DNA of 64,000 nt from contig JAHHGT010000005.1 of assembly GCA_019359745.1 (NCBI GenBank), positions 248,001 through 312,000 of the forward strand, read 5' to 3'. The notes beneath the pieces are model-generated. The model saw only the letters and a program-made list of their open reading frames with translations. It was not told where the DNA came from and ran no database searches. A program made the position numbers and the translations under genes. Shown here piece by piece: positions 34,308-43,506 of this stretch (within the stretch, counting starts at the first letter, position 1; each line of letters opens with the position of its first letter). This DNA comes from Aphanothece saxicola GSE-SYN-MK-01-06B. GTDB lineage: Bacteria > Cyanobacteriota > Cyanobacteriia > PCC-6307 > Cyanobiaceae.

Positions 34308-36074
34308 ATGAAAGGTTCTGATCTTTTCGCCACCTATCTCGAGCGCCGGGGCATCACCCATGTGTTTGAACTGATCGGCGGCACGATCACCTACCTGCTG
34401 GATTCCATCCAGCAGCGCACCTCCATCAGCATCATCAGCATGCACCACGAGCAGGGGGCCGGCTTTGCCGCCGAAGCCCACGCTCGCCTCACCGGGCTGC
34501 CGGGCATCGCCCTGGCCACCAGCGGGCCGGGGGCCACCAATCTGCTCACCGCGATCGGCAGCTGCCACTTCGATTCCACCCCCGCCATCTTTGTCACCGG
34601 CCAGATCCACCGGGAGGAGCGGAAGGGGGATCGGCCCCTGCGCCAGCTCGGTTTCCAGGAAACCGACATCGTCGCCATGGCCCGGCCCATCACCAAGGCG
34701 GCCTTTCTCGTCGACGATCCGGCGGAGCTTCCGCTCAGGCTCGAGCAGGCCTTTGCGCTGGCCCTCAGCGGCCGGCCGGGCCCGGTGCTGCTCGATATCT
34801 CCATGGCGGTGCAGACGGCGGAGATCCCCTGGTCGCCCGAGGCGATGTCACTTGATCCAGGGCCGCCGGCCGGCCACGGCGCGGAGGACCTGGAAGCGTT
34901 CTGGACGGCGGCCCTGGCGGATCTGGCCGCCGCGGAGCGTCCGCTGATTCTCGCGGGGGGCGGCATTCGCACATCGGGCGCCGCCGACACGTTCCGGTCG
35001 TTCGCCGCGGCCCTGGACCTGCCGGTGGTCCATTCCCTGATGGGTGTGGATGTGTTGCCCTTCGATGATCCCCTGCGGGTCGGCCTGATCGGCCTGTACG
35101 GCAATCGCTGGGCCAACATCGCCCTCTGCGCCTGCGACGTCCTGCTGGTGCTGGGGAGTCGGCTGGACAGCCGCCAGACCGGCAGTGACACTGAGCTGTT
35201 CCGGGGATCCCGCCCGCTCTATCACGTCGATTGCGACCGGCATGAACTCAACAACCGCATCAAGGGCTGCCGGACGCTGACGCTGGAGCTCGACACCTTC
35301 ATGAACCACGTCCTGCGGCAGCGGCCGCCCACCCACGACCACCAACCCTGGAAGGACTTCATCGACGCCGAGCGCACGCGCTGGCCGGATACGGCCGAAG
35401 TCGGTGTCGTGGAGGGGATCAACCCCAACGGGCTGATGCATCGCCTTTCCGAAGCCTCGGGCGCGGCGGCGGCCTTCGTGGCGGATGTGGGTCAACACCA
35501 GATGTGGGCCGCTCAGTCGCTGCAGCTGCACGGTTCGCAGCGGTTTCTGACCTCCGGCGGCATGGGGGCCATGGGATTCGCCCTGCCGGCGGCGATCGGG
35601 GCCTGCCTGGCGGCGGGGCAGCAGCCGGTGGTGGTGATCGCCGGCGATGGGGGGTTCCAGATCAACATCCAGGAACTGCAGACGATCCGGCGCAACCAGC
35701 TGCCCATCAAGATGCTGGTCATCAACAACCACTGCCACGGCATGGTCCGTCAGATCCAGGACGTGGCCTTCGGCGCCCGCTACCAGTCCACCCTCTGGGG
35801 CTACGACGCCCCCGCCTTCACCGCCGTCGCGGCCGCCTATGGCATCCCCTCCGCCCTCGTCGCCGAGGAGGCCGACCTTGACGAAGCCCTGCGGTTGATG
35901 TGGGCGGAACCCGGGGCCCCCTTTCTGCTGGAAGTGGTCATCGACACCATGCTCAACGCCTATCCCAAGGCGATGGCGGGACGGCCGCTCTCGGAGATGG
36001 AGTCCCGGCGGGAGCCTCAGGCTGAACCGACGCCGGCGGCCGCGACGAAATCAGAGCAAACCTTGTCCAGGTAG
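34308..36074 (+). CDS. Thiamine-diphosphate-dependent enzyme (acetolactate-synthase-like)
   Basis: Three-domain ThDP enzyme: MHHEQGAGFAAEAHARLTGL with the conserved Glu (about residue 49), the middle cofactor-like domain with RPLILAGGGIRTSGAAD, and the C-terminal AGDGGFQINIQELQTIRRNQ then VINNHCHGMV, the metal/ThDP motif. Related to acetohydroxyacid synthases, IolD and decarboxylases, but with no neighbouring ilv or iol genes it is probably a pathway-specific lyase or C-C ligase. 588 aa. The last 58 bases overlap the end of the convergent carboxylic acid reductase. Confidence 0.88.
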   Translation: MKGSDLFATYLERRGITHVFELIGGTITYLLDSIQQRTSISIISMHHEQGAGFAAEAHARLTGLPGIALATSGPGATNLLTAIGSCHFDSTPAIFVTGQIHREERKGDRPLRQLGFQETDIVAMARPITKAAFLVDDPAELPLRLEQAFALALSGRPGPVLLDISMAVQTAEIPWSPEAMSLDPGPPAGHGAEDLEAFWTAALADLAAAERPLILAGGGIRTSGAADTFRSFAAALDLPVVHSLMGVDVLPFDDPLRVGLIGLYGNRWANIALCACDVLLVLGSRLDSRQTGSDTELFRGSRPLYHVDCDRHELNNRIKGCRTLTLELDTFMNHVLRQRPPTHDHQPWKDFIDAERTRWPDTAEVGVVEGINPNGLMHRLSEASGAAAAFVADVGQHQMWAAQSLQLHGSQRFLTSGGMGAMGFALPAAIGACLAAGQQPVVVIAGDGGFQINIQELQTIRRNQLPIKMLVINNHCHGMVRQIQDVAFGARYQSTLWGYDAPAFTAVAAAYGIPSALVAEEADLDEALRLMWAEPGAPFLLEVVIDTMLNAYPKAMAGRPLSEMESRREPQAEPTPAAATKSEQTLSR

Positions 36075-39000
36075 GCCACGGGGAAGTCCGCGAACGCCTC
36101 GGCTCCAGGCTCCGCCACCGCCGGGGCCCGGACGGGGCGATACGCCTCGAGGACATCGAGCAGCGAGCGCGAGCGCTGGGCCGCGGGCAGCTGGCGCAGG
36201 GCCGGCTCGATCCGGGCCAACCATTCCCCGTAGCTGGCCGTCCGCTCCAGGGGAACGCCCGCCGCCTCGATCCGCTCCACCAGGGCCTCCAGCGGAAACC
36301 AGCCGTCGGCGGGGCCACCGAGGCTGAGCCGGTGGAAGCCCTCGGGCGCGACATCCCCGAGGGCCACGATCGCCTCCGCCAACTTATCCACGGGCAGGCC
36401 GCTGGCCCGGAAGCCTGTCTCTTCCCCGGTCGGATCGCTGACGCCGAAGTGCGGGGGGGCCAGGCGCGTCAGCAAGAGGCTGTGGATCAGCCGCGAAAGA
36501 ATGTCGTCCGGGTTGCGTTCCCCGGCCAGGGACCGATCGGGCAGCACCAGCCCTGATCGCAGGATGCGGATCGGCAGACCCGTGGTGGCGTGGGTCGAGT
36601 GAAGCAGCTGCTCACAGGCCCACTTGCTGGCGATGTAGCCGTTGGCATAGGAGCCATCGAGTCGGAGGCGCTCCGGCAGGGAAGCCACGCCGATGGTGGA
36701 GACCATGTCGATGGATTTGCGCCGGTGCGTCAGCGCCAGCCGCACGATCTCGGCGGTGCCGATGACATTGGGTCGCCTGAGGTGGCGGTAGTCCAGCCGG
36801 TGATTGACCAGGGCGGCGCAGTGGCCGATGGCCTCGATGCCGTGGGCTAGCCGGTCGTAGGTGGCAGCATCCAGCCCCAGGCACGGCGCGCTGATGTCGC
36901 CGGCCACCACCTCCAGGTGGCGCTCCGCCAAGGTGCGCCAGCGCGCCGCCGTGGCCGGGTCGAGGTGGGCGAAGCGGGCGTCGAGGCGCTCGCGGGCGGA
37001 CTGGGCTTGGCTCGACCGGACCAGGCAGACCAGCTGCCCGCCGGTGCTGGCGAGCCGCTCCAGCCAGGCCAGGGCGACCCGGCCGCCCAGAAAACCGTTC
37101 GCCCCGGTGAGCAACACCGAGCGAACCGGCCCTGAAGCCGGTGGCAGCTGCGCCGCGGCCTGGAGCGTGGCCCTGTCGATGAACGCCTCCACCCGGACGT
37201 CTTCGGCGGCGAGCTCTTTGGCGGCGAAGTCTTGAGCGGCGAGGTCTTGAGCGGCCAGCCCCGGGACCGGGGCGGAGCCGTCGGCCCGCAGGATCCGCGC
37301 CCACTCTGCGAGCGTGCCGCCGGGCCCGAGGATCTGGCTGGCCTCGATGGCGACGCCGAACTCCTCTTCGATCCGTACCGACAGCTGAACGGCGCCCAGG
37401 GAATCGCCGCCCAGTTCGCGGAAGCAGCGGTCCTGGAGCGACTCCTGGTCGTGGACGCCGAGGGTGCTGCTCAGCAGCAGCCGCAGGCGATCCTCGAGGC
37501 TCCGCGCGGCGCCGGGCTGCCGGAGGGAGGCCAGGGCCGCATCACCGAGACGGTCGTGGCTGTCGTAGAGCTCGGCAAGGACACGCTGATACCGCTGGCA
37601 GATGGCCGGCCGAAGCGGCTTGCCCAGGGAGGACAGCAGGCCATTGGCATGGGAAAAGGGTTCGTCCGCCAGGAGAAAATCCCGAGGAATCTCGAAGCTC
37701 TGCAGGCCCTTCTCGCCGGCCAGCTGCACCACCTCCTGACGCACCAGGGCGATCAGTTCGGCATCCGTGGCAGGGGGCCGGGGCCGCCGCGCCAGGGCCT
37801 CCTGGTCGGCCACGACGACCGCCAGCAGGTAGGACCGGCTGCTCTCGCCATGGACATGGATCTGGGCCACCGAGGTGCAGCCGTCCGCGAACAGCTGCTC
37901 CAGGGCGCCGACGGCGACGTACTCCCCCTGCGACAGCTTGATGACGTTCCGGCGGCGGTCGATGATGGCGATCTGGCCGGGGCCGCGCTCCTCGACCACA
38001 TCCCCGGTGCAGGAGAAGCCGTCGGCATCGAACAGGGCCGCCGTCGCCTCCGGGTTCCTGAAGTACTCGCGGATGCCGAAGCGGGTCTTGACGCACAACT
38101 CGCCCCTCGGATAAGGACGATCGGAGAGGAAGTAGCCCGACTCCGGCACATCCCGCAGCCGGTAGTCGAGGACGTTGGGCCGGTTGAGCCGGCCGTTCAT
38201 GGCCAGGCCACCGCTGGCCGTTTCGGTGCTGCTGTAGCCCTCGTGCACGGGCACCCCGAAGCTGTCCTCCATCAGCGCCCGGATGCGGGGCGCGATCGGC
38301 GCCGAGGCCACGACGATGGATTGCAGCCGGTCGCCCAGGACATCACGCAGGTCGCCTGACGGGGTCGATCGCAGGTGCTGGTCGATCCACTCACAGAGAC
38401 GCGGGAACAGCACCAGCCCCGTCGGGCGGGCCAGGCGGATGTCCTCGAAGACAGTGGAGAGATCCGGCTTCAGGGTGAAACAGGCCAGGCCACCGCAGTT
38501 CAGGGCGGTGACCATGGAATCCCTGCCCATCATGTGGTGGAAGGGGGCAAGCACCACCGCCACCTTCGGGTCCGGACCGGTGACCTGGCGCCAGGTGTTG
38601 ATCAGGGCCCCGGCGGAGATGCAGGCCCCCTTCGGTTGACCGGTGCTGCCGGAGGTGTGGATCAGCAGGGCCATCGCCTCCGCGTCGACGGCGGCCGGGG
38701 GCGGGACGTCGAGGCCCTCGCCGCGGCGGAGGAGATCCGGCAGCAGCAGCAGCGGCACCGTTGACCCGGCCGCCCGGAGGCTCCTCTCGGCCTCCTTCAG
38801 GAGGGTCCGCTCGGCCGTAATCCGGGTGTCGGCGTCGAAGACGATCAGCTGCTGGATGCAGACGTGCCGCCCAACCAACTCCACCATCGCGGGCAGCTGG
38901 GCCATGGACACGGCCAGCGCGGCCGGGGTGGTCCGCTCCAGGATGGCGTCGAACTCAGGGGCCGAATGGTGCCCGGACAGGGGCATCGGCACGGCCCCGG

Positions 39001-39322
39001 TGTAGGCCAGGGCCAGGTCGATGACGGCGTAGTCGATGCTGGCGAAGCCGATGATCGCCACCCGTTCGCCGCGGCGGATGACGCCATCGGGATCGGTGTG
39101 CCAGGCCGCGGTCAGGCACCGGACCCGATCGCGCAGGGTTCGGTAGGTGATGGGGCGGAACGCAGCCAGGGTCTGGCGGCGGGTGGCTCCGGTGGCGGGG
39201 TCGGCCTCCACGGCGTAGGCACGCTCCGCCAGCGCCGGGCGCTCGGGATGGGCCGCCAGAAAAAAGTCGATGAGGGCCCCGTAGGCAAGCGACGACGGGG
39301 GTGCAGCGGAGGAATCGATCAT
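36017..39322 (-). CDS. Carboxylic acid reductase (adenylation-thiolation-reductase)
   Basis: Three domains in the CAR order. Adenylation at about 20-560, with LLIHTSGSTGQPKGA (219-233), EGYSSTETASGG and the late motif IDRRRNVIKLSQGEYVAV. A phosphopantetheine site at RELGGDSLGAVQLS (Ser 641). A thioester reductase from about 735, with VLLTGANGFLGGRVALAW and the catalytic SYANGYIASK (Tyr, Lys near 892 and 900). CARs activate an acid with ATP, load it on the arm and release an aldehyde using NADPH. Length 1101 aa against about 1170 for actinobacterial CARs. The KLSQGE motif is as in CAR and fatty-acid CoA ligase relatives. ATG 39322 is chosen because upstream frame residues are atypical. Confidence 0.9.
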   Translation of the reverse strand: MIDSSAAPPSSLAYGALIDFFLAAHPERPALAERAYAVEADPATGATRRQTLAAFRPITYRTLRDRVRCLTAAWHTDPDGVIRRGERVAIIGFASIDYAVIDLALAYTGAVPMPLSGHHSAPEFDAILERTTPAALAVSMAQLPAMVELVGRHVCIQQLIVFDADTRITAERTLLKEAERSLRAAGSTVPLLLLPDLLRRGEGLDVPPPAAVDAEAMALLIHTSGSTGQPKGACISAGALINTWRQVTGPDPKVAVVLAPFHHMMGRDSMVTALNCGGLACFTLKPDLSTVFEDIRLARPTGLVLFPRLCEWIDQHLRSTPSGDLRDVLGDRLQSIVVASAPIAPRIRALMEDSFGVPVHEGYSSTETASGGLAMNGRLNRPNVLDYRLRDVPESGYFLSDRPYPRGELCVKTRFGIREYFRNPEATAALFDADGFSCTGDVVEERGPGQIAIIDRRRNVIKLSQGEYVAVGALEQLFADGCTSVAQIHVHGESSRSYLLAVVVADQEALARRPRPPATDAELIALVRQEVVQLAGEKGLQSFEIPRDFLLADEPFSHANGLLSSLGKPLRPAICQRYQRVLAELYDSHDRLGDAALASLRQPGAARSLEDRLRLLLSSTLGVHDQESLQDRCFRELGGDSLGAVQLSVRIEEEFGVAIEASQILGPGGTLAEWARILRADGSAPVPGLAAQDLAAQDFAAKELAAEDVRVEAFIDRATLQAAAQLPPASGPVRSVLLTGANGFLGGRVALAWLERLASTGGQLVCLVRSSQAQSARERLDARFAHLDPATAARWRTLAERHLEVVAGDISAPCLGLDAATYDRLAHGIEAIGHCAALVNHRLDYRHLRRPNVIGTAEIVRLALTHRRKSIDMVSTIGVASLPERLRLDGSYANGYIASKWACEQLLHSTHATTGLPIRILRSGLVLPDRSLAGERNPDDILSRLIHSLLLTRLAPPHFGVSDPTGEETGFRASGLPVDKLAEAIVALGDVAPEGFHRLSLGGPADGWFPLEALVERIEAAGVPLERTASYGEWLARIEPALRQLPAAQRSRSLLDVLEAYRPVRAPAVAEPGAEAFADFPVAYLDKVCSDFVAAAGVGSA
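37206..37250 (-). repeat. 15-bp tandem repeat in the CAR T-R linker
   Basis: Three near-identical 15-base units (near GCGGCGAAGTCTTGA on the + strand) encode AAQDL, AAQDF and AAKEL-type pentapeptides, residues about 690-707, between the carrier and reductase domains. The repeat keeps frame and probably sets linker length. Confidence 0.8.
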
Positions 39323-39335
39323 GTCGACACTGGCC

Positions 39336-40268
39336 TCAGGCCGGTGCCTTGCCGAACTCAAAGACAGGAAAGTTCTGGGGCAGCTTGATGGCGTAGACGC
39401 AGGTCTTGCAGAGGTCGTAACCGGGGATGGGACTGGGGAGGACCTCGGCGAACGACTGCTCGAAGATGTTGCCGAGAACATGATCCATGTGGTAGTCCTG
39501 ACAGCAGAGAACAACGTCGCCGTTGGGAAGCATTACGTTGTTGTAGATGTATTCATCCCGTCCGCAGATCACCGGCCCCTCGTGGGACGAGGCCACGAAG
39601 TCCTCGGTGACACCTTCTTGCTCCAGGTTGCCTGAGCGGGAGTTCATTGTCGGCAGCGGCACACTGGCTGGCGGAAAGATGGGGGCGACGTCTGGATGGA
39701 TGGCGTCCATCGCCATGACGGAGAAGTTCTGAATCTGTGCCGCCTTCAGGGCTTCAAGCACCTGAAGATACTCGGGAGTGACATCGATCTTTGCCAGCCT
39801 TCTGGCATCGGGAAGATGGATGGTGAACCCCCCATGCGGGAAGGCGCTGAAGGGGATCGCCTTGATCTGCTCGACGTCCTCCAGCGTCATGCCGACGGCC
39901 GTGGTGAAGACACACAGAGGATGCCCTTTGCTGTGGGCATGGAGGATCATCCGCGTGCAGTCTTCGTTGAGGAAAGGCTCGGAAAAACCCGCAAAGATGA
40001 TGATGACGTCATCCGGCATCTTGTCGAGTGCGAGCCGGAAGTCGTCGAAGGCAAGCTTGCGCTTCGGACTCTTGTACCGGCTCAGGAGACTCTTCTGGGG
40101 GCAGTAGGTGCAGTTGACCTTGCAACCCACAACCGTCGTGATCTCCATCATGTACGTGGGAACACGCACATCCCGCAACCTGTGGTGCGCCAGCGGATGG
40201 GCGGCCATGGACAATATCTCAGTAAGCCTATTTGAACCTAGCACGACATCACGATCAGCCAGAATCAT
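39336..40268 (-). CDS. Radical SAM/SPASM protein
   Basis: Radical SAM motif GCKVNCTYCPQ (Cys 49, 53, 56), followed by FDDFRLALDKMPDDVIIIFA and FSEPFLNEDC typical of the barrel. The C-terminal cysteines CGRDEYIYNN, VVLCCQDY and LCKTCVYAI resemble a SPASM/Twitch auxiliary cluster region. It lies between a GT1 glycosyltransferase (adjacent stop/start) and CAR (13-base gap) in one operon. No substrate peptide is seen. The start may be ATG 40208, which gives MAAHPLAHHRL. Confidence 0.85.
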   Translation of the reverse strand: MILADRDVVLGSNRLTEILSMAAHPLAHHRLRDVRVPTYMMEITTVVGCKVNCTYCPQKSLLSRYKSPKRKLAFDDFRLALDKMPDDVIIIFAGFSEPFLNEDCTRMILHAHSKGHPLCVFTTAVGMTLEDVEQIKAIPFSAFPHGGFTIHLPDARRLAKIDVTPEYLQVLEALKAAQIQNFSVMAMDAIHPDVAPIFPPASVPLPTMNSRSGNLEQEGVTEDFVASSHEGPVICGRDEYIYNNVMLPNGDVVLCCQDYHMDHVLGNIFEQSFAEVLPSPIPGYDLCKTCVYAIKLPQNFPVFEFGKAPA

Positions 40269-41597
40269 TTAAGGCTCGTCGCAGCTGTCGCCTGCCGTGA
40301 TGTCTGCCGTGAAGCCTTCGATGAACGCAACGGCCTGCTGAAGGCCACACTCCCGTTCGATCTCTTCCTTCATGCGTCTGAGCCCCAGCTTCAATCCCGC
40401 ATCGCCCATGGCCTCCCCGATCAGCCGCCGCAGCCGTTCGGCCGTGATCGCTCCGACATCCGCCGTGAGGGCCAGCTGGTGATGGGCCGCCCGGACGGCA
40501 TTGCCCGGCTGGTCCCTGGCACAGGGAAGGATCACCATGGGAACCTCACGCTGCACACATTCCATGATGGAATTGAGCCCACCATGGTGAACCATGACGG
40601 CCGTATGGCGCAGCAAGGTGAGCTGGGGAATCCAGGACACAACCATCAGATTGGCGGATGACGCGAACGCGCCGATGAGGGCTGGATCGCTGATGTGGAG
40701 CACGAAGAACCACTCCGGAGCCTTGGCGCTGGCTTCGGCCACGGCCGCAAAGAATCGCCTGGCCTGCCGGTAGGCCCCTGCGCTCGTGCCCAGCGAACAG
40801 AAGATGATCGTCCGGCCGGAAGGATCGAACGGCAGCGAAGGCTCCTGCCTCTGAAAGTCAATGAAATCGCCGCAATGGCGCCGCTCCTCTGCCCGCGGCC
40901 CAGGCAACTGGAAGGCGGCCGGACAGAGCACAAGCTCGGGCAGGATCAGGTGCGGGCCGATCTCATCGAGGCGGTAGGTGACGTTTCGCTGGCAGCGGAA
41001 GCCGGACTGCCGGGCCACCGCCAGGAAGGTGTCGATGAGGTGGTGCATCCGCAGCGGGGCCCGGTAGGCACCGACCAGACGGGAGGCCAGGCGCTTGGAG
41101 AACAGATGGCGGAGGTGCATCAGCTTCCAGGCCAGGGAGATCCGCAGGGCCGGGAGCGCCCCGCGGCCCGGCTTGAGGGAGGTCACCGCAGGCGGGATGA
41201 GGGCATTGTCGAAAAGAAAGAGCGAGGTGGAGATCTGGATGGTGGGGATGCCCAGCCGCAGGGCCCGCAGGGCCACGTACCAGAGAAACGAATCACAGAG
41301 CAGGAGATCCGGCCGGGCCGAGAGCAGACAGGCGTCGAGGCTGCCGTCGACGATGGCGGCGGTGTAGCGGCGAAAGAGCGTGCCCGCCGACGCCGGAGTT
41401 GCCCTCCCATCGGCAGGCGTTGCGAACAGATCCGCCGCCAATTCAATGAATGCGAAGCCCTGTTCTTCCACCAGTGGCTTCACCCGGGGAAGCCCGAGAT
41501 AGGTCACCCGATGACCACGGGACGCCAGGGCCCTGGCCAGCCGGAACGTCCCCAGGTGATGGCCCGCCTCGCCATGCATCGAGAACAGGATGTTCAT
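40269..41597 (-). CDS. GT1-family glycosyltransferase (UGT/MGT-like)
   Basis: The N-terminus MNILFSMHGEAGHHLGTFRL and the HRVTYLGLP strand fit the GT-B acceptor domain. The C-terminal donor domain has IIFCSLGTSAGAYRQ, MVVSWIPQLTLLRHTAVMVH then HGGLNSIMECV and CARDQPGNAVRAAHHQLAL, the nucleotide-sugar site of UDP-glucosyltransferases. Closest known types are macrolide and zeaxanthin glucosyltransferases. It probably glycosylates the cluster product. It stops right at the rSAM start. 442 aa. Confidence 0.88.
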   Translation of the reverse strand: MNILFSMHGEAGHHLGTFRLARALASRGHRVTYLGLPRVKPLVEEQGFAFIELAADLFATPADGRATPASAGTLFRRYTAAIVDGSLDACLLSARPDLLLCDSFLWYVALRALRLGIPTIQISTSLFLFDNALIPPAVTSLKPGRGALPALRISLAWKLMHLRHLFSKRLASRLVGAYRAPLRMHHLIDTFLAVARQSGFRCQRNVTYRLDEIGPHLILPELVLCPAAFQLPGPRAEERRHCGDFIDFQRQEPSLPFDPSGRTIIFCSLGTSAGAYRQARRFFAAVAEASAKAPEWFFVLHISDPALIGAFASSANLMVVSWIPQLTLLRHTAVMVHHGGLNSIMECVQREVPMVILPCARDQPGNAVRAAHHQLALTADVGAITAERLRRLIGEAMGDAGLKLGLRRMKEEIERECGLQQAVAFIEGFTADITAGDSCDEP

Positions 41598-41612
41598 GCC
41601 GTTGTCTCGGCC

Positions 41613-42458
41613 TCACTGCGCCGGCCGGCAGCCCTCGAACCACATGACGTGCCGGGCATGGTCGTAATCCTTGTACTGGCCCGTCAGCTGGATGCCCTGG
41701 CCCGTGCGCAGCGAGAGGGCATAGGCGCCCTGGCCCTTGGCGGCCAGGCAGCTGATCTGGGTCAGGAAGCGGAACTTGCCGAACCTGATGGCCAGATCGT
41801 TGGTGGAATTGGGAATCTCGTAGGCGATGCGATAGGCACCGCCATCCTTGGCGACGTGGGCCACCCGACCCTTGATCGTGAAGGTCTTGCCCTGGTAACG
41901 GGAGGGAATCGAGGCGGCGTTGGTGTCGGCTTCCTGAGAAATCTGCTGGGACAGCATCAAGGCCTCGATGACGACTGGGGCGGCCGACGACACCGCCCCC
42001 GCGCTCCGCTCCGCCGCCACGATGCCTTCAGCACCTCCCTTGATGGCGTTGAGCATGGCGCAGAGTTCGGTGCGGGCCCCACCGGCCCCCGCCAGCATGC
42101 CGGCCGGCAACTTCGCTTCCAGCTTCACCCGGGCGGCCGCCTGCTCGGCAAGGGCGGTGGCGATGATCGGGAAGGGCCGGGCCGAGCCCGATCGGGGCTG
42201 CTCCAGCAGCATGCTGCCGTCGTCCGCCTCTTCGCTGAGGATGTCGTACCCCCTGGTGGCCGCGATGCCGCGCAGCTGGCGGATCGCCACCGGTGGGGTC
42301 AGCGCCTCAACGGTGACTTGCGCGTTGAAGCGAATCCCGGACAGCGGGTTGCCGACCTGGGCAAAGGTGTCTTCACAACTGGCGGCTCTGGCGGTGGACG
42401 GCAACGCGAGAGCAACGGCCACACCCCCCAAGAGAACAACGGACTTCAGGAGAACCAT
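41613..42458 (-). CDS. Exported protein with OB-like C-terminal domain
   Basis: The signal peptide MVLLKSVVLLGGVAVALALP ends ARAASCEDTF, cut after ARA. The C-terminal part has NAASIPSRYQGKTFTIKGRV, then DLAIRFGKFRFLTQISCLA and IQLTGQYKDYDHARHVMWFE, resembling the tRNA_anti-like OB-fold exported proteins, function unknown. It heads the CAR operon with a 15-base gap to the glycosyltransferase and may be part of it. ATG 42458 gives 281 aa; the longer frame lacks a signal peptide. Confidence 0.72.
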   Translation of the reverse strand: MVLLKSVVLLGGVAVALALPSTARAASCEDTFAQVGNPLSGIRFNAQVTVEALTPPVAIRQLRGIAATRGYDILSEEADDGSMLLEQPRSGSARPFPIIATALAEQAAARVKLEAKLPAGMLAGAGGARTELCAMLNAIKGGAEGIVAAERSAGAVSSAAPVVIEALMLSQQISQEADTNAASIPSRYQGKTFTIKGRVAHVAKDGGAYRIAYEIPNSTNDLAIRFGKFRFLTQISCLAAKGQGAYALSLRTGQGIQLTGQYKDYDHARHVMWFEGCRPAQ

Positions 42459-42580
42459 GAACAACCGAGCGGATCTCAGGACCGTCGACTTTACCCACAT
42501 TGACAGGCCTCTGGTCGGCCTCGATCCAGGACATCCGGCATGATCTCCGCTGCTGAGCAGGAAAAGCGCACCTCGATCGA

Positions 42581-43495
42581 TCACAAGGTCGTTGTCGCGT
42601 CAATGGGATGCAGGTCCAGCATCGTTTTGACTGAGTTTGGCTGGATACGTAACTGTTGGAATCCCGCATCAATCTTGTCGGCGAGATCTTCAACCCTGGC
42701 ACTGAGCGGCTCAAGATGCCATCCATGCAGGTGCTCGACCACCGGGGTCGGCGTACCCCGTTGGCTCAGGATTGTGCCGAGAAAGTCCACATCGTCGGCA
42801 GCGATTCCATCCCAATCAAAGCTGATGACCCTGGACAGATGAAACAGTTCGGTGCTGTCGTCGATCAGCCACTCCGTCTGCGTCTTGTTGGGGATGGCAC
42901 GTTGATTGGAGAATTGGAACCGGGAGCGGAAGATGCGAAACGTATTGCTGATTTCCGGTGCCATCAGGATCGTGGGCTGATTGCGGATGACTGGGACGTC
43001 CACCTCCTGGCTGAGGCTGGACGTCTTGCTGCCGCTCAAACCGCTGAGGCGGCTCAAGAGGGAGTCAACCTCTGCTGCTGGAAGTCGCCCTCTCAGAATG
43101 GCCTCTCGCCGGTTCGGCTCATTGCTGAGGATCTCAAGAAGCAGGAGGAACTTACAACCAAGACTATGACCCAGCCACAAGGTATTGGTAGGGTCGAGAT
43201 AGAAGTCGCGATTGGGCGAATCGGGGACTGGGAAGACATGTCCTGCGGCAATGTAATCCCGGATCGCGCGGGCTTGTTGCAGCAAACCAATGGCAACATC
43301 CCAGTGGTTGAACTGAAGCGGATTCAGCGGAAAGCGATGCAGAACAAGGGAGAATCCTCGTGCGTAGAGTTCCTGCACCAATGGTCGATAGGCACAAGCC
43401 GGTAAAGAGCCGAAGATGAATGCCCCAATGAATTGGATCATCCCCCGCGGCTCTGGATGCAGCAAGACAACGTCTCGACCGAACGCAGTACGCAT
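42581..43495 (-). CDS. DUF1350 (alpha/beta hydrolase-like) protein
   Basis: Contains MIQFIGAFIFGSLPACAYRP at the N-terminus and NTLWLGHSLGCKFLLLLE with the G-H-S-L-G nucleophile elbow; a late HLHGWHLEPL could hold the His. DUF1350 proteins occur in cyanobacteria and plastids, function unknown. The base use is somewhat AT-richer than the neighbours. 304 aa. No membrane segment. Confidence 0.78.
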   Translation of the reverse strand: MRTAFGRDVVLLHPEPRGMIQFIGAFIFGSLPACAYRPLVQELYARGFSLVLHRFPLNPLQFNHWDVAIGLLQQARAIRDYIAAGHVFPVPDSPNRDFYLDPTNTLWLGHSLGCKFLLLLEILSNEPNRREAILRGRLPAAEVDSLLSRLSGLSGSKTSSLSQEVDVPVIRNQPTILMAPEISNTFRIFRSRFQFSNQRAIPNKTQTEWLIDDSTELFHLSRVISFDWDGIAADDVDFLGTILSQRGTPTPVVEHLHGWHLEPLSARVEDLADKIDAGFQQLRIQPNSVKTMLDLHPIDATTTL

Positions 43496-43506
43496 GACGT
43501 CTGATT

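Noticed and set aside
28298..42458. RiPP precursor peptide for the radical SAM enzymes
   Set aside because: The gaps in the cluster are too short or lack a small gene with a Cys- or core-like tail.
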